A stretch of DNA of 64,000 nucleotides from Salinispora mooreana (GTDB taxonomy: Bacteria; Actinomycetota; Actinomycetes; Mycobacteriales; Micromonosporaceae), in the NCBI RefSeq assembly GCF_000379065.1, contig NZ_KB900614.1, positions 1,014,107 to 1,078,106 on the forward strand, read 5' to 3'. The notes under the pieces are model-generated. The model searched no databases and was not told the DNA's origin. It saw nothing but the letters and a program-made list of their open reading frames with translations. A program made the position numbers and the translations under genes. Below, in pieces: positions 33,889 to 41,540 of the stretch (within the stretch, counting starts at the first letter, position 1; each line of letters opens with the position of its first letter).

Positions 33889-34182
33889 ATGCCAGTCACG
33901 CTATTGGCCACAACTTCGGATGGCACTGAAGCAACCACCGTACCGCTGGTAGGGATAACCCATCCACGGTTACGACGACGCAACATGCAGTTGACGGATT
34001 CTTGTCGGGCTGTGCGCGGCCCCTCCGGACGCCTCCTGACAGAACGAGCCTGGTTCACCTACAGTCATCCCAGGGAGGGGATCTTCGCCGGCTTGGGCCT
34101 GATGCTCTGTGCAGGGTTTGCCTGCCTCTTCCTCATCGCCGTCGTAGGGCTGCTCGCGGCCTGGTGGAGACCCAAGGGCTAA
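33889..34182 (+). CDS. Small single-helix membrane protein
   Basis: The protein has 97 residues from ATG 33889; gagggag lies 6 bases upstream, and ATG 33883 is in frame two codons earlier. An internal ATG at 33985 would give 65 residues. The N-terminal 60 residues are polar, followed by SHPREGIFAGLGLMLCAGFACL and a continuing hydrophobic run ending AAWWRPKG: one membrane helix with a short basic tail. No family is recognised. The PREGIF start of the helix and the cysteine-LFL core resemble the possible protein at 26.2 kb. It sits immediately beside the ISL3 remnant. Confidence 0.5.
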   Translation: MPVTLLATTSDGTEATTVPLVGITHPRLRRRNMQLTDSCRAVRGPSGRLLTERAWFTYSHPREGIFAGLGLMLCAGFACLFLIAVVGLLAAWWRPKG

Positions 34183-34283
34183 CGGGTCACTCTCGGGTTG
34201 GGAACGGGCTATGGGCCCCGAAGTAGGGCTATGGGTGCTCCGAGCTGCGAGGGCACCTGAGCCAGAAAGGCCACCGCAAGCCG

Positions 34284-34496
34284 TTACTCGCCTCCACCGC
34301 CTCCACCGCCCCCGCTGTCGCCACTCCCGCTGGCACTGTCATCGCCACTCCGGTGACCGCTCCCGGCAACCCACCATCCGTCGGCGTAGGCGCTGCCCCC
34401 CAGCCCTTCCAATCGCTTGACCCGCGCTCTGCGCACCGCCACTATTCCGAGCACGGTAGCTACCAGGGCGGCCAACACGAACAAAACCTCAAACAT
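34284..34496 (-). CDS. Small membrane protein with Gly/Ser-rich tail
   Basis: The protein has 70 residues from ATG 34496, with one N-terminal membrane helix (MFEVLFVLAALVATVLGIVAV) followed by an Arg-rich segment and a C-terminal tail of Ser/Asp/Gly ending in eight glycines. No ribosome site is evident, so it may be leaderless or not expressed. Similar TM-plus-poly-Gly micro-proteins occur in actinobacteria, but I cannot name a function. Confidence 0.5.
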   Translation of the reverse strand: MFEVLFVLAALVATVLGIVAVRRARVKRLEGLGGSAYADGWWVAGSGHRSGDDSASGSGDSGGGGGGGGE

Positions 34497-35185
34497 ATGG
34501 CAAAGGTACGGCGGTGAACCGAGGCGCCGCAATCGACAGCAATGGTTCGGACGACTTCGGTACGAATGATTGATCGCGTACCGGATCGTCGCGCGGCAAC
34601 TGGACCGGCCAGCGGTCGCACCTGCCCGGTTGGCCGTGCTGGACCTCGGTTCCAGAACACCTCGTACGGCGCGGGCACGCCAGGTGCCCGTCTTCTGAAG
34701 GGGCCGGGTGGTTGACGACGAGTCGCTGCGGCCGGTGAGACCCGGAATCACGGCCGTCACCCAGTGCGGCGGCTTTCGCGAGTTCGCCACCGGTCCGATG
34801 CAAAAGGCGACGTCAGCGCGGCGGCCAGCGCCCCGAATCCTGGATAACGACCGCATCTGTCCACAGTCCCGACAGGAGTAACGGTCTGTGTAGGGGCCCG
34901 GGCGGAGGTCCTTCCGCGTTCACGACCTCGGGTAGCTGTCCGCTTCCGACCGCTGCCGGCTGTCCATGTCGCAGCTTGTTGCTGTCAACATTGCTGTCGG
35001 GCTGTCGCCACCGACGGTGTGCGAGGCTTGGGAGTCCCGCAGTCGGCGGGACTCCCCGGACTCGGCCCGACTCGAACGGGCTGTCACCCTCTCCATGTTG
35101 CGGGCGCGGTCAACCGGAGCCACCACGCCTTGAGCGAGGACAACCGGATTCAATCAGGTCAACATACGCCCCCGCAACGCTTAAC
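34497..35185. other. Gene-poor stretch between accessory region and ychF
   Basis: No ORF in these 689 bp has credible codon structure or homology. It contains a perfect 11-bp hairpin (35030-35056) and next to it a sequence shaped like a tRNA T-arm on the minus strand (35065-35081). It probably marks the boundary of the accessory region. Confidence 0.5.
35030..35056. repeat. Perfect 11-bp inverted repeat
   Basis: GGGAGTCCCGC (35030-35040) and GCGGGACTCCC (35046-35056) surround a 5-base loop. It is stable enough to be a terminator on either strand, but no gene ends beside it. On the minus strand it follows the T-arm-like sequence at 35065-35081. Confidence 0.6.
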
Positions 35186-36271
35186 TCAGACGTTGAAGCG
35201 GAACTCCACCACGTCGCCGTCCTGCATGATGTAGTCCTTGCCCTCGATGCGAACCTTGCCCACCGCCTTCGCGGCGCTCATCGACCCGGCCTCGAGCAGG
35301 TCGTCGTAGGAGACGACCTCCGCCTTGATGAAGCCGCGCTGGAAGTCGGTGTGGATGACGCCGGCGGCCTCCGGGGCGCTCGCCCCGACCGGCACGGTCC
35401 AGGCCCGCGCCTCCTTGGGGCCGGCGGTGAGGTACGTCTGGAGCCCCAGCGTGCGGAAGCCGACCCGGACAAGCTGGTCCAGCCCGGGCTCGGCCTGCCC
35501 GATCGACTCCAGTAGCTCGCGGGCCTCCTCCTCGGGCAGGTCCACCAGCTCCGATTCGATCTTCGCGTCCATGAAGACGGCCTCGGCGGGGGCGACCAGG
35601 GCCCGCAGCTCGTCGAGGAACTCGGCGTTGGCCAGCTCGGCCTCGTCGACGTTGAAGACGTACAGGAAGGGCTTGGTGGTCAGCAGGTGCAGCTCGCGCA
35701 GATGCTCCAGCGCGACACCGGCGGCAGCCGCGCCCGCGTACAGGGTGGTGCCGTTGTCGAGCACCTCCACGGCGGCCTTGGCGGCGGTCACCGCGGCGGC
35801 CCGGTCCTTGCGGAGCTTGGCCTCCTTCTCCAGCCGGGGAATCGCCCGCTCCAGCGTCTGCAGGTCGGCGAGGATCAGCTCCGTGTTGATCGTCTCGATG
35901 TCGTCCGCCGGGGCGATCTTGCCGTCGACGTGTACGACGTTCGGGTCGGAGAAGGCGCGGACCACCTGGCAGATCGCGGCGGCGTCCCGGATGTTGGCGA
36001 GGAACGCGTTGCCCCGCCCCTGGCCCTTCGAGGCGCCGCGGACCAGCCCGGCGATGTCGACGAACGACACCGGCGCGGGGATCACCTTCTGCGAGTCGAA
36101 GATCCCGGCGAGCTTGCCCAGCCGCTCGTCCGGCAGGCCGACCACACCGACGTTGGGCTCGATGGTGGCGAAGGGGTAGTTCGCCGCGAGCACGTCATTC
36201 TTGGTCAGCGCGTTGAAGAGGGTGCTCTTGCCGACGTTGGGCAGGCCGACGATGCCGATGGTGAGACTCAC
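35186..36271 (-). CDS. ychF: YchF/OLA1-family ATPase
   Basis: The protein has 361 residues from GTG 36271. The G1 motif GLPNVGKST is at 9-17 and DIAGLV with the G3 region follows near residue 73. The G4 position is FNVDEAE rather than NKxD, the change that gives this TRAFAC GTPase subfamily its ATP preference. The coiled-coil insert (ERAIPRLEKEAKLRKD) and the C-terminal TGS domain ending DGDVVEFRFNV are present. YchF binds ribosomes and affects stress responses. It is transcribed alone, with its 5' end 65 bp from the peptidase E gene. Confidence 0.96.
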   Translation of the reverse strand: MSLTIGIVGLPNVGKSTLFNALTKNDVLAANYPFATIEPNVGVVGLPDERLGKLAGIFDSQKVIPAPVSFVDIAGLVRGASKGQGRGNAFLANIRDAAAICQVVRAFSDPNVVHVDGKIAPADDIETINTELILADLQTLERAIPRLEKEAKLRKDRAAAVTAAKAAVEVLDNGTTLYAGAAAAGVALEHLRELHLLTTKPFLYVFNVDEAELANAEFLDELRALVAPAEAVFMDAKIESELVDLPEEEARELLESIGQAEPGLDQLVRVGFRTLGLQTYLTAGPKEARAWTVPVGASAPEAAGVIHTDFQRGFIKAEVVSYDDLLEAGSMSAAKAVGKVRIEGKDYIMQDGDVVEFRFNV

Positions 36272-36292
36272 GACGAGCCAGCTTACGCCGCC

Positions 36293-36309
36293 GCCGGTTG
36301 ACCACCGGC
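36293..36309 (-). terminator. Short hairpin downstream of the peptidase E gene
   Basis: GCCGGT (36293-36298) pairs ACCGGC (36304-36309) with a 5-base loop, between the peptidase E stop and the ychF start. It has no T-tract, so this is a weak terminator candidate. Confidence 0.35.
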
Positions 36310-36336
36310 ACCTGGCCGACGATTCCTGTCGCCGGC

Positions 36337-37068
36337 TCAGTCCAGCAGGCGTGGGCCGATGGGGGTCTCCCGGATGCTGCCGTCCGGGCCGCGACTGACC
36401 TCGTACGCCGACACGCCCGGCCGGTCCGCGACCGCCTCGACCAGCCGCTCACCCCGGTAGAGCAGACCGACGCCGTCGTCGGTGCACCGGCTGGTGGGCA
36501 GCGTGCCGTCGCCGACCAACCGGTGTATCAACGGGCGCCGCTGGTCCTCACTGTCGTAGTGCACCCCGTTGCCGTACGGCAGCCAGCCCAGCCCGTCGGT
36601 GAAGCCCCGCAGGGTGGTTCCGAAGCTGTCGGTGGCGCCGCCGGAGTGCCAGCAGATCGAGCCGGCCGACACTCCGCCCAAGACGACCCCGGCCTCCCAG
36701 CACTCCCGCAGGATCTCGCCGAGGCCGTGCACCCGCCACACCGCCACGAGGTTGGCCACGCTGCCGCCGCCAACCCAGATGATGTCCTGCGCCCGCAGGT
36801 GGGCCCGCACGTCCTCGACGTTCGGCATCGGGAACAGCGCCAGGTGGGACATCCGGAACCGGCTGCCGGCGAACCCCTCGTAGACCCGGGTCAGCGTGGT
36901 CGGCTGATCCCCCTCGGCCTGGTTGAGGAAACAGATCCGCGGCTCCGCTGCGCCGGCCAATTCGGCGGCCAGGTCGAAGACCGGGTTGATTCGCCGGGGC
37001 TGGCCGGCGCGTCCCGGCGCGAAGATGCCCATGCTGGTGGCGAGGATGGTGGGTTCGGTGGCGGCCAC
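36337..37068 (-). CDS. Peptidase E-like protein (S51 family)
   Basis: The protein has 243 residues from GTG 37068 with GGAAAGGACG upstream. The glutamine-amidotransferase-like fold is signalled by DIIWVGGGSVANLV near 95-108 and the nucleophile elbow GVSAGS (Ser134) at 132-137. A conserved GLGWLPYGNGVHYDSE follows with the catalytic-type histidine. S51 peptidases cleave Asp-Xaa dipeptides, though actinobacterial relatives are varied. It sits between ychF and a small unknown gene on the same strand. Confidence 0.88.
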   Translation of the reverse strand: MAATEPTILATSMGIFAPGRAGQPRRINPVFDLAAELAGAAEPRICFLNQAEGDQPTTLTRVYEGFAGSRFRMSHLALFPMPNVEDVRAHLRAQDIIWVGGGSVANLVAVWRVHGLGEILRECWEAGVVLGGVSAGSICWHSGGATDSFGTTLRGFTDGLGWLPYGNGVHYDSEDQRRPLIHRLVGDGTLPTSRCTDDGVGLLYRGERLVEAVADRPGVSAYEVSRGPDGSIRETPIGPRLLD

Positions 37069-37121
37069 GGTCGTCCTTTCCGTCGGGTGCGTCGCCCATC
37101 CTGCCCCGAGGGCGACCTCGG

Positions 37122-37601
37122 TCAGTCCCGGGGGAGGGTCTGGCGGGGAATGACCGGCTCGGTCCGCGGCGCTTCCGGGGGCAGTTCGGCGGCGGCGGCG
37201 AGCGGCAGGGTGAAGCGCGCGTCGGCCGCTGGCCCGACCGCGTGCGACTCGCGGAGCATCCACCGAACCTCGTCGGCCGTCCACCCCAGCCCCGGCCGGG
37301 CAGCGATCTCGCTGAGCAGCCGCAGCGCGGCCCGGGTGTCATCGTCGTAGAAGCGCACGCACCAGTGGTGCACCCACATGCCGAGGGCACGGAGCCGGTC
37401 GTCGTCCAGCGAGCGGACGAGCCGACCGCTGGCGGTGTCCTCGAACGCCCGCTCCGGGCTTCCGGCACGGTCCCGATCCAGCGCTCCGACCGCCGCCGGG
37501 GCGACCACCCGCATGCGGGTGAAGAAGCCCTGCGTGACCGCCGGATCCAGCGGCGGGTGCCCATCCCGTGTCGACGTCTGCCCGCCCGCCCCGCTCGCCA
37601 T
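37122..37601 (-). CDS. Conserved hypothetical protein, soluble
   Basis: The protein has 159 residues and no recognised motif. The middle (LVRSLDDDRLRALGMWVHHWCVRFYDDDTRAALRLL) is strongly helical, followed by GLGWTADEVRWMLRESH, then a Pro-rich end. It has no signal peptide or membrane helix. The ATG at 37601 is 53 bp from the next gene on the same strand. It diverges from the alkylation-repair genes, whose GTG lies 140 bp away. Confidence 0.65.
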   Translation of the reverse strand: MASGAGGQTSTRDGHPPLDPAVTQGFFTRMRVVAPAAVGALDRDRAGSPERAFEDTASGRLVRSLDDDRLRALGMWVHHWCVRFYDDDTRAALRLLSEIAARPGLGWTADEVRWMLRESHAVGPAADARFTLPLAAAAELPPEAPRTEPVIPRQTLPRD

Positions 37602-37740
37602 CGCCGCACCCTTCTCCCGTGACCTGGTGTGCGAGACGGTACCGACCAGGACCGACCGTTCCTGCCCCGGGCACCCCTGCGGTACACCGGCGTCCGATTC
37701 CCGCGAGCCGACGGGCTCCGGACGGAGGCATCATCGGTGC

Positions 37741-39177
37741 GTGGACCTGGACTTTGAACGGTGCTACCGGGCCGTTGACAGCCGCGACCAGCGGTTCGAC
37801 GGCTGGTTCTACACCGGTGTGCTCTCGACCGGCATCTACTGCCGGCCATCCTGCCCGGCAACCACCCCGAAGCGAAAGAATGTGCGATTTTTCCCATCTG
37901 CTGCCGCGGCGCAGGGGGCCGGGCTGCGGGCCTGCCGTCGATGCCGGCCGGATGCGACCCCCGGTTCACCACAGTGGGATCTCCGGGCGGACCTGGTGAG
38001 TCGCGCCATGCGGCTGATCGCCGACGGCGTGGTCGATCGGGACGGGGTGCCCGGACTGGCGGCGCGGCTCGGCTACACCGAGCGCCACCTGCACCGGCTA
38101 CTCCGCACCGAGCTGGGCGCCGGCCCGCTCGCGCTGGCCCGAGCGCAGCGCGCGCAGACCGCACGGACCCTGATCGAGTCCACCGACCTCGGGCTGGCGG
38201 AGGTCGCGTTCGCCGCCGGGTTCGGCAGCGTACGACAGTTCAACGACACGCTCCGCGAGGTGTACGCGGTCCCTCCGTCCGAGCTACGGGCCAACCGGCG
38301 TCGGCCAACGGTACCCGCGGGACCCGGCACGATCACGGTACGGCTGGCCTACCGCCCCCCACTGCACGTCGGGGCGCTGCTGGACTTCCTCGCCCCGCGG
38401 ACACTGCCCGGGGTGGACCAGGTACGCGCCGGCACCTACCACCGGGGGCTACGGCTACCCCACGGCACCGGCACAGCGGCGCTGGCCCCGACGGAGCGGC
38501 ACGTGGTGGCGACGCTACGCCTGACCGACCTGCGGGACCTGGCGCCGGCGGTGGCCCGGTGCCGCCGGCTGCTCGACCTCGATGCCGACCCCACCGCGGT
38601 GGACGCCGCCCTGGCCACCGACCCCGCCCTGGCCCCGATGGTCGCGGCGGAACCCGGGGTCCGGGTGCCCCGCACGGTCGACGGTTTCGAGGTGGCCGTC
38701 CGCGCGGTCGTCGGCCAGCAGGTCTCGGTGGCCTCCGCTCGCACCACGCTCACTCGGCTCCTGAGCCAGCTCCCCGCCCCCGTGCCCGAGGCGGACGGGC
38801 TGTCCGCGTTCCCCGCCGCCGAGGAGGTTCTTGCCGCGCCGGATACGGCATTCCGGATGCCGGCCGCCCGCCGGGAGACGCTGCGTCGGCTCGCGGCGGC
38901 GGTGGCCGCCGGGGAGATCGACCTGGAGCCGGGTGGGGATCGACAGGAGACCCGGCAGCGGCTGCTGGCCCTCCCCGGGATCGGGGCGTGGACCGCGGAC
39001 TACGTCGCGCTCCGCGCGCTCGGCGACCCGGACGTCCTGCTCCCCACCGATGTGGCCGTCCGTCGGGGTGCCGCCGCCCTCGGCCTCCCCGACAGCCCGG
39101 ACACCCTGCACTCGTACGCCGACCGCTGGCGCCCCTGGCGCTCGTACGCGCTGAGCCGACTCTGGAGAGCAGCATGA
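37741..39177 (+). CDS. alkA: Ada-AlkA fusion: methylphosphotriester-sensing activator and 3-methyladenine DNA glycosylase
   Basis: The protein has 478 residues from GTG 37741; the longer frame upstream is antisense to another gene. Residues 1-75 are the Ada zinc domain with Cys34, Cys38, Cys65 and Cys68 (GIYCRPSCP, CRRCRP), where Cys34 would accept a methyl from DNA phosphotriesters. Residues 80-180 are an AraC-type HTH pair. Residues 190-478 are an AlkA glycosylase with the helix-hairpin-helix LLALPGIGAWTADYV and catalytic Asp437 in LLPTDVAVR. It thus both senses alkylation and removes alkylated bases. It overlaps ogt by ATGA. Confidence 0.95.
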   Translation: MDLDFERCYRAVDSRDQRFDGWFYTGVLSTGIYCRPSCPATTPKRKNVRFFPSAAAAQGAGLRACRRCRPDATPGSPQWDLRADLVSRAMRLIADGVVDRDGVPGLAARLGYTERHLHRLLRTELGAGPLALARAQRAQTARTLIESTDLGLAEVAFAAGFGSVRQFNDTLREVYAVPPSELRANRRRPTVPAGPGTITVRLAYRPPLHVGALLDFLAPRTLPGVDQVRAGTYHRGLRLPHGTGTAALAPTERHVVATLRLTDLRDLAPAVARCRRLLDLDADPTAVDAALATDPALAPMVAAEPGVRVPRTVDGFEVAVRAVVGQQVSVASARTTLTRLLSQLPAPVPEADGLSAFPAAEEVLAAPDTAFRMPAARRETLRRLAAAVAAGEIDLEPGGDRQETRQRLLALPGIGAWTADYVALRALGDPDVLLPTDVAVRRGAAALGLPDSPDTLHSYADRWRPWRSYALSRLWRAA

Positions 39178-39686
39178 ACACGATCGACGCCACCATCACC
39201 GACACCCCGGCCGGCCCACTCGCCATCCTCGCCGGACCGGACGGGGCGGTCCGAGCCGCCGGCTTCACCACCGACCTGCCCGCCCTGCTCGCCCTGGTCC
39301 ACCCACGCCTGCGCGCCCCGTTGCGCCAACGCCGCGACCTCGGCCCGGTCACCACCGCCGTCACGGCGTACCTGGAGGGGGAGCTGACCGCGGTGGACGA
39401 GGTTCCGGTCGAGCAGCACACCGACGGTGCGTTCCTGGCCCACGCCTGGGACGTGCTGCGAGACCTGAAGCCGGGCAATCCGGTCACCTACACGGAGCTC
39501 GCCGGGCTGGCCGGACGCCCAGCGGCGGTCCGGGCCGCCGCGGCGGCCTGCGCCCGGAACACCGCCGCACTCTTCGTCCCCTGTCACCGGGTGCTCCGCA
39601 CCGACGGAACCCTGGGCGGCTACCGCTGGGGACTGGATGTGAAGAAGTGGTTGCTGAATCATGAGCGACAGTTGACAGCAAGCTGA
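39174..39686 (+). CDS. ogt: Methylated-DNA--protein-cysteine methyltransferase
   Basis: The protein has 170 residues from ATG 39174, which overlaps the alkA stop. The suicide methyl-acceptor site is PCHRV at 136-140 (Cys137), preceded by the winged HTH segment PVTYTELAGLAGRPAAVRAAAAAC with the Arg finger. It repairs O6-methylguanine by direct transfer. Co-translation with the Ada-AlkA protein makes a compact adaptive-response operon, probably autoinduced by the methylated Ada domain. Confidence 0.95.
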   Translation: MNTIDATITDTPAGPLAILAGPDGAVRAAGFTTDLPALLALVHPRLRAPLRQRRDLGPVTTAVTAYLEGELTAVDEVPVEQHTDGAFLAHAWDVLRDLKPGNPVTYTELAGLAGRPAAVRAAAAACARNTAALFVPCHRVLRTDGTLGGYRWGLDVKKWLLNHERQLTAS

Positions 39687-39722
39687 CACCGGCGACGGTC
39701 CTAAAGGACGTAACGTCGGGTA

Positions 39723-41540
39723 GTGCCCGCGGAGGTTGACGGCGATCCGGGCCCCACCACGGGCCGACATCCGTTCGACAGCCTCTGGCGGCTGCGGCAC
39801 TACCTGCGCCCATATGCGCCGGAGTTCGCCTGGCTCTTCCTCGCCGGCCTGGCCGCCATGGCGGCGGGGATCGCCGTACCGCTGGTGGCCCAGCGGGTGG
39901 TGGACGGCCCGGTCGCCCGGCAGGATCCGGCCGGGCTGTTCCGCCTCGCCGGCCTGGCGCTGCTCTTCGGGCTCGCCGAAGCGGTGCTGATCTTCATCCG
40001 CCGCTGGGTGCAGTCCTCCTCCTCGCTGGGGATCGAGACGGCCATCCGGGCCGACATCTACGCCCACCTGCAACGATTGCCGGCCAGCTTTCACGACCGG
40101 TGGCAGTCCGGTCAGCTCCTCTCCCGGATCACCACCGACCTTTCGGCGATCCGTCGGTTCCTCTCCTTCGGCCTGCTCTTCCTCGCCCTGAACCTGGTCA
40201 CGTACACCGTGGTGGTGGCGCTGCTGATCCGGCTGCACCCCGTGCTGGGCCTGGCCGTGGCAGTCAGCGCCATCCCGCTGTTCCTCCTCGCGCGGCGGTT
40301 CGCCCGCGCGTACCACGCCGCCTCCCGGCGGATGCAGGACCAGCAGGGCGACCTGGCCACGCTGGTTGAGGAGACCGCGCAGGGGCTACGCACGGCGAAG
40401 GCGTACGGGCGGGGGCCGGAGCTGGCCGCGCGATTCGCCGTCAGCTCCCAAGCGCTACACGACACCGCGGTCGGCAAGGGACGGCTGCTCGCCGACACCT
40501 CCGCCCGGCTCGACCTGGTGCCGAACCTGACCCTGGGCGTCGTCCTCATCGCCGGGGCGGGCGCCGCCGCCGCCGGCACGCTCACCATCGGCGAGCTGGT
40601 GGCCTTCGTCAGCCTCCAGCTCCTGCTGATCTGGCCGGTGCAGGGCCTGGGGTGGATCATCGCGGGCGGGCAGGAGGCGGCCACCGCGGCCGACCGGATC
40701 CGGGAGGTCCTGGACACCCCGCCCGCGATCCTGGACGCTCCCGACGCCGCCGCCCCACCCCGCGCCCAGATCCTCGGTCGGTTGCGGTTCGCAGGTGTCT
40801 CGTTCCGGTACCCGGGTGCCCGCGCACCCGTGCTGCGCGACGTTGACCTCACCATCGAGCCAGGCGAGACGGTGGCACTGGTCGGCGCGACCGGCTCCGG
40901 CAAGAGCACCCTGCTGTCCCTGGTACCCCGGCTGCACGACGTGACCGGCGGCCACATCACCATCGACGGGTACGACGTGCGGTGCCTGAAGCTGACGACG
41001 CTGCGCCGGCTGGTCGGGGTGGCCTTCGAGGAGCCGACGCTCTTCTCCATGTCGGTGTGGGAGAACGTGACCCTGGGCCGGCCCGACGCCGCTGACGAGG
41101 AGGTCCGGGCCGCGCTCACGCTGGCGCAGGCCACCTTCGCCTACGACCTGCCGTGGGGGTTGGCGACTCGGGTCGGCGAGCAGGGCCTGTCCCTCTCCGG
41201 CGGGCAGCGGCAACGGCTCGCGCTCGCCCGGACGGTGCTCAGCCGCCCCGCCCTGCTCCTGCTCGACGACCCCCTGTCCGCCCTCGACGTGCACACCGAG
41301 GCGCTCGTCGAGACGGCGCTACGACAGGCCCTACCCGACACGACAACCCTGGTCGTGGTGCACCGACCGGCCACGATCGCACTCGCCGACCGGGTCGCCC
41401 TGCTGGAGGCCGGCCGGATCACCGCGCTGGGCCGCCACTCCGACCTACTCACCACGGTGCCGGCGTACCGTGCCCTGCTCTCGGCCGAACCGGGCCCACC
41501 GGCGGGCCATCCGACCCCCAACGGCCTGGTGCGCTCGTGA
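39723..41540 (+). CDS. ABC exporter half-transporter, degenerate catalytic site
   Basis: The protein has 605 residues from GTG 39723. Six membrane helices occupy about residues 30-310. The NBD has Walker A GATGSGKST (about 387-395), a canonical LSGGQ signature (SLSGGQRQRL) and Walker B LLLLDDP. The catalytic glutamate is aspartate, as in the non-catalytic NBD of heterodimeric exporters such as TM287/288. The partner gene starts in a GTGA overlap. A GACGT-A-ACGTC palindrome lies 5 bp upstream of the start (39707-39717). The substrate may be a drug or lipid; it cannot be read from sequence. Confidence 0.92.
   Translation: MPAEVDGDPGPTTGRHPFDSLWRLRHYLRPYAPEFAWLFLAGLAAMAAGIAVPLVAQRVVDGPVARQDPAGLFRLAGLALLFGLAEAVLIFIRRWVQSSSSLGIETAIRADIYAHLQRLPASFHDRWQSGQLLSRITTDLSAIRRFLSFGLLFLALNLVTYTVVVALLIRLHPVLGLAVAVSAIPLFLLARRFARAYHAASRRMQDQQGDLATLVEETAQGLRTAKAYGRGPELAARFAVSSQALHDTAVGKGRLLADTSARLDLVPNLTLGVVLIAGAGAAAAGTLTIGELVAFVSLQLLLIWPVQGLGWIIAGGQEAATAADRIREVLDTPPAILDAPDAAAPPRAQILGRLRFAGVSFRYPGARAPVLRDVDLTIEPGETVALVGATGSGKSTLLSLVPRLHDVTGGHITIDGYDVRCLKLTTLRRLVGVAFEEPTLFSMSVWENVTLGRPDAADEEVRAALTLAQATFAYDLPWGLATRVGEQGLSLSGGQRQRLALARTVLSRPALLLLDDPLSALDVHTEALVETALRQALPDTTTLVVVHRPATIALADRVALLEAGRITALGRHSDLLTTVPAYRALLSAEPGPPAGHPTPNGLVRS

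Noticed and set aside
35050..35140. Complete tRNA gene on the minus strand
   Set aside because: Only a T-arm-like stem-loop is present; no acceptor partner, D-arm or anticodon arm could be folded.
40112..41134. 340-codon minus-strand frame within the first ABC exporter gene
   Set aside because: Ser/Arg-rich antisense shadow of the NBD coding region.
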